A stretch of 43,945 bases of DNA from contig NCBV01000015.1 of NCBI GenBank assembly GCA_002279355.1, forward strand, positions 1 through 43,945. Direction: 5' to 3'. The notes under the pieces were generated by a model. That model saw only the letters and a list, made by a program, of their open reading frames with translations, ran no database searches and was not told the origin of the DNA. Source of the DNA: Acidiphilium sp. 37-60-79 (GTDB taxonomy: Bacteria; Pseudomonadota; Alphaproteobacteria; Acetobacterales; Acetobacteraceae). Made by a program: the position numbers and the translations under genes. Position 1 is the first letter of the stretch, and every line of letters starts with the position of its first letter. Positions 43,527 through 43,945 of the stretch are shown one piece after another.

Positions 43527-43945
43527 ATGATCCATTACGATCTTCGCTGCGATGACGGTCACGAGTTTGATGGCTGGTTCAAAGGCAGCGCCGCGTTTGA
43601 TCGCTTGGCCAAGGCGAAATTACTGACCTGCCCGCAATGCGGCGGGTCCACGGTTGATCGGGCGATGATGGCGCCACGGATCGCCAAGCGCGCTCGGCCA
43701 ATGCCGACCCCGATGCGTGACGAACCCGCCGCACCAGCCGAGGCCCCCAAGCCCGCCCCCGCCCTCGCCGGCCCGATCCCGGATGGGTTACGCGCCGTGC
43801 TGGCCAAATTGCGCGACGAGGTGGAGTCACGCTGTGATTATCTCGGCGCCGACTTCGCCGAGGAAGTCCGCCGGATCCATGAAGGATCGGCACCGGCACG
43901 CGGTATTTACGGCGAGGCGACGCCCGATGATATCGAATCATTGCT
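43527..43945 (+). CDS. DUF1178 protein, C-terminal end outside the window
   Basis: The first 139 codons of a DUF1178 protein. The N terminus MIHYDLRCDDGHEFDGWF and a C-P-Q-C zinc-knuckle remnant in LLTCPQCGG are characteristic, as are the later CDYLGADFAEEVRRIHEG and RGIYGEAT segments. A Pro/Ala-rich linker (about residues 55-85) joins the two halves. Function unknown. It begins 26 bases after grxC and is cut by the window edge. Confidence 0.9.
   Translation, partial: MIHYDLRCDDGHEFDGWFKGSAAFDRLAKAKLLTCPQCGGSTVDRAMMAPRIAKRARPMPTPMRDEPAAPAEAPKPAPALAGPIPDGLRAVLAKLRDEVESRCDYLGADFAEEVRRIHEGSAPARGIYGEATPDDIESL

Noticed and set aside
1-43945. CRISPR array, tRNA genes, insertion-sequence ends, toxin-antitoxin pairs
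   Set aside because: None found by eye; no regularly spaced direct repeats, no transposase or Cas-like motifs, and no cloverleaf recognised.

Overview
The window looks like chromosomal DNA of an acidophilic or photoheterotrophic alphaproteobacterium, most plausibly Acetobacteraceae close to Acidiphilium. This is an inference from gene content: bacteriochlorophyll genes (bchE, bchJ) beside anaerobic hemN, PhaR-controlled polyhydroxyalkanoate (PHA) genes, a bacterial GH15 glucoamylase, cydDC, a CYP153-type P450 and a monohaem cytochrome-porin. No phylogenetic marker such as 16S rRNA is present. Coding density is high except in the first 2.4 kb, which is visibly richer in A+T and holds only a partial YciE/YciF-type gene, a PHB-depolymerase-type esterase and long non-coding stretches. 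No tRNA, rRNA, CRISPR array, insertion sequence or prophage gene was recognised.

Layout. 2.4-6.1 kb: tightly packed hemN-bchE-bchJ, preceded by a perfect FNR/FixK-type palindrome and a PpsR/CrtJ-type TGT-N12-ACA motif over the start. 6.1-10.1 kb: glmM, thiD, ohr and an orphan cpaE-like ATPase. 10.1-12.7 kb: a long structured leader, pnp and its terminator. 12.8-14.0 kb: a CYP153-like P450. 14.1-16.1 kb: a second perfect FNR-type box (with a near-perfect second copy) ahead of a Cyc2-like cytochrome-porin and a soluble cytochrome c, closed by a strong terminator. 16.1-20.7 kb (minus strand): cydD-cydC-O-antigen ligase. 21-24.9 kb: panC, a degenerate EAL protein, then DUF3253, DUF1499, a 19-codon ORF and a glycerophosphodiester phosphodiesterase joined by stop/start overlaps. 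24.6-29.9 kb: an unknown minus-strand gene and a divergent three-gene efflux operon (EmrA, EmrB, outer-membrane factor) with a 21-bp palindromic operator between them. 29.9-37.1 kb: carbon storage and turnover: glucoamylase coupled to phaR (minus), then a PhaE-like small protein overlapping a short PhaC, thiolase, and both subunits of a succinyl-CoA:3-ketoacid CoA-transferase. 37.1-43.9 kb: cysK diverging from a rhodanese, an MFS exporter, map, radC, a BioC/NDUFAF5-like methyltransferase, comF, grxC and a partial DUF1178 gene.

How the parts fit. The two FNR-type boxes suggest that low oxygen switches on both tetrapyrrole/bacteriochlorophyll synthesis and an outer-membrane electron conduit. 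That would suit an organism that swaps between oxygen, light and possibly iron as energy sources. The storage block links PHA formation (PhaC, PhaR) with PHA use (thiolase, CoA-transferase) and with glucan breakdown through translational coupling of phaR and the glucoamylase gene. The Cyc2-like pair with its own low-oxygen promoter and the overlapping PhaE-like/PhaC pair are the observations most worth pursuing. All functional statements rest on reading motifs by eye; no database search was run.
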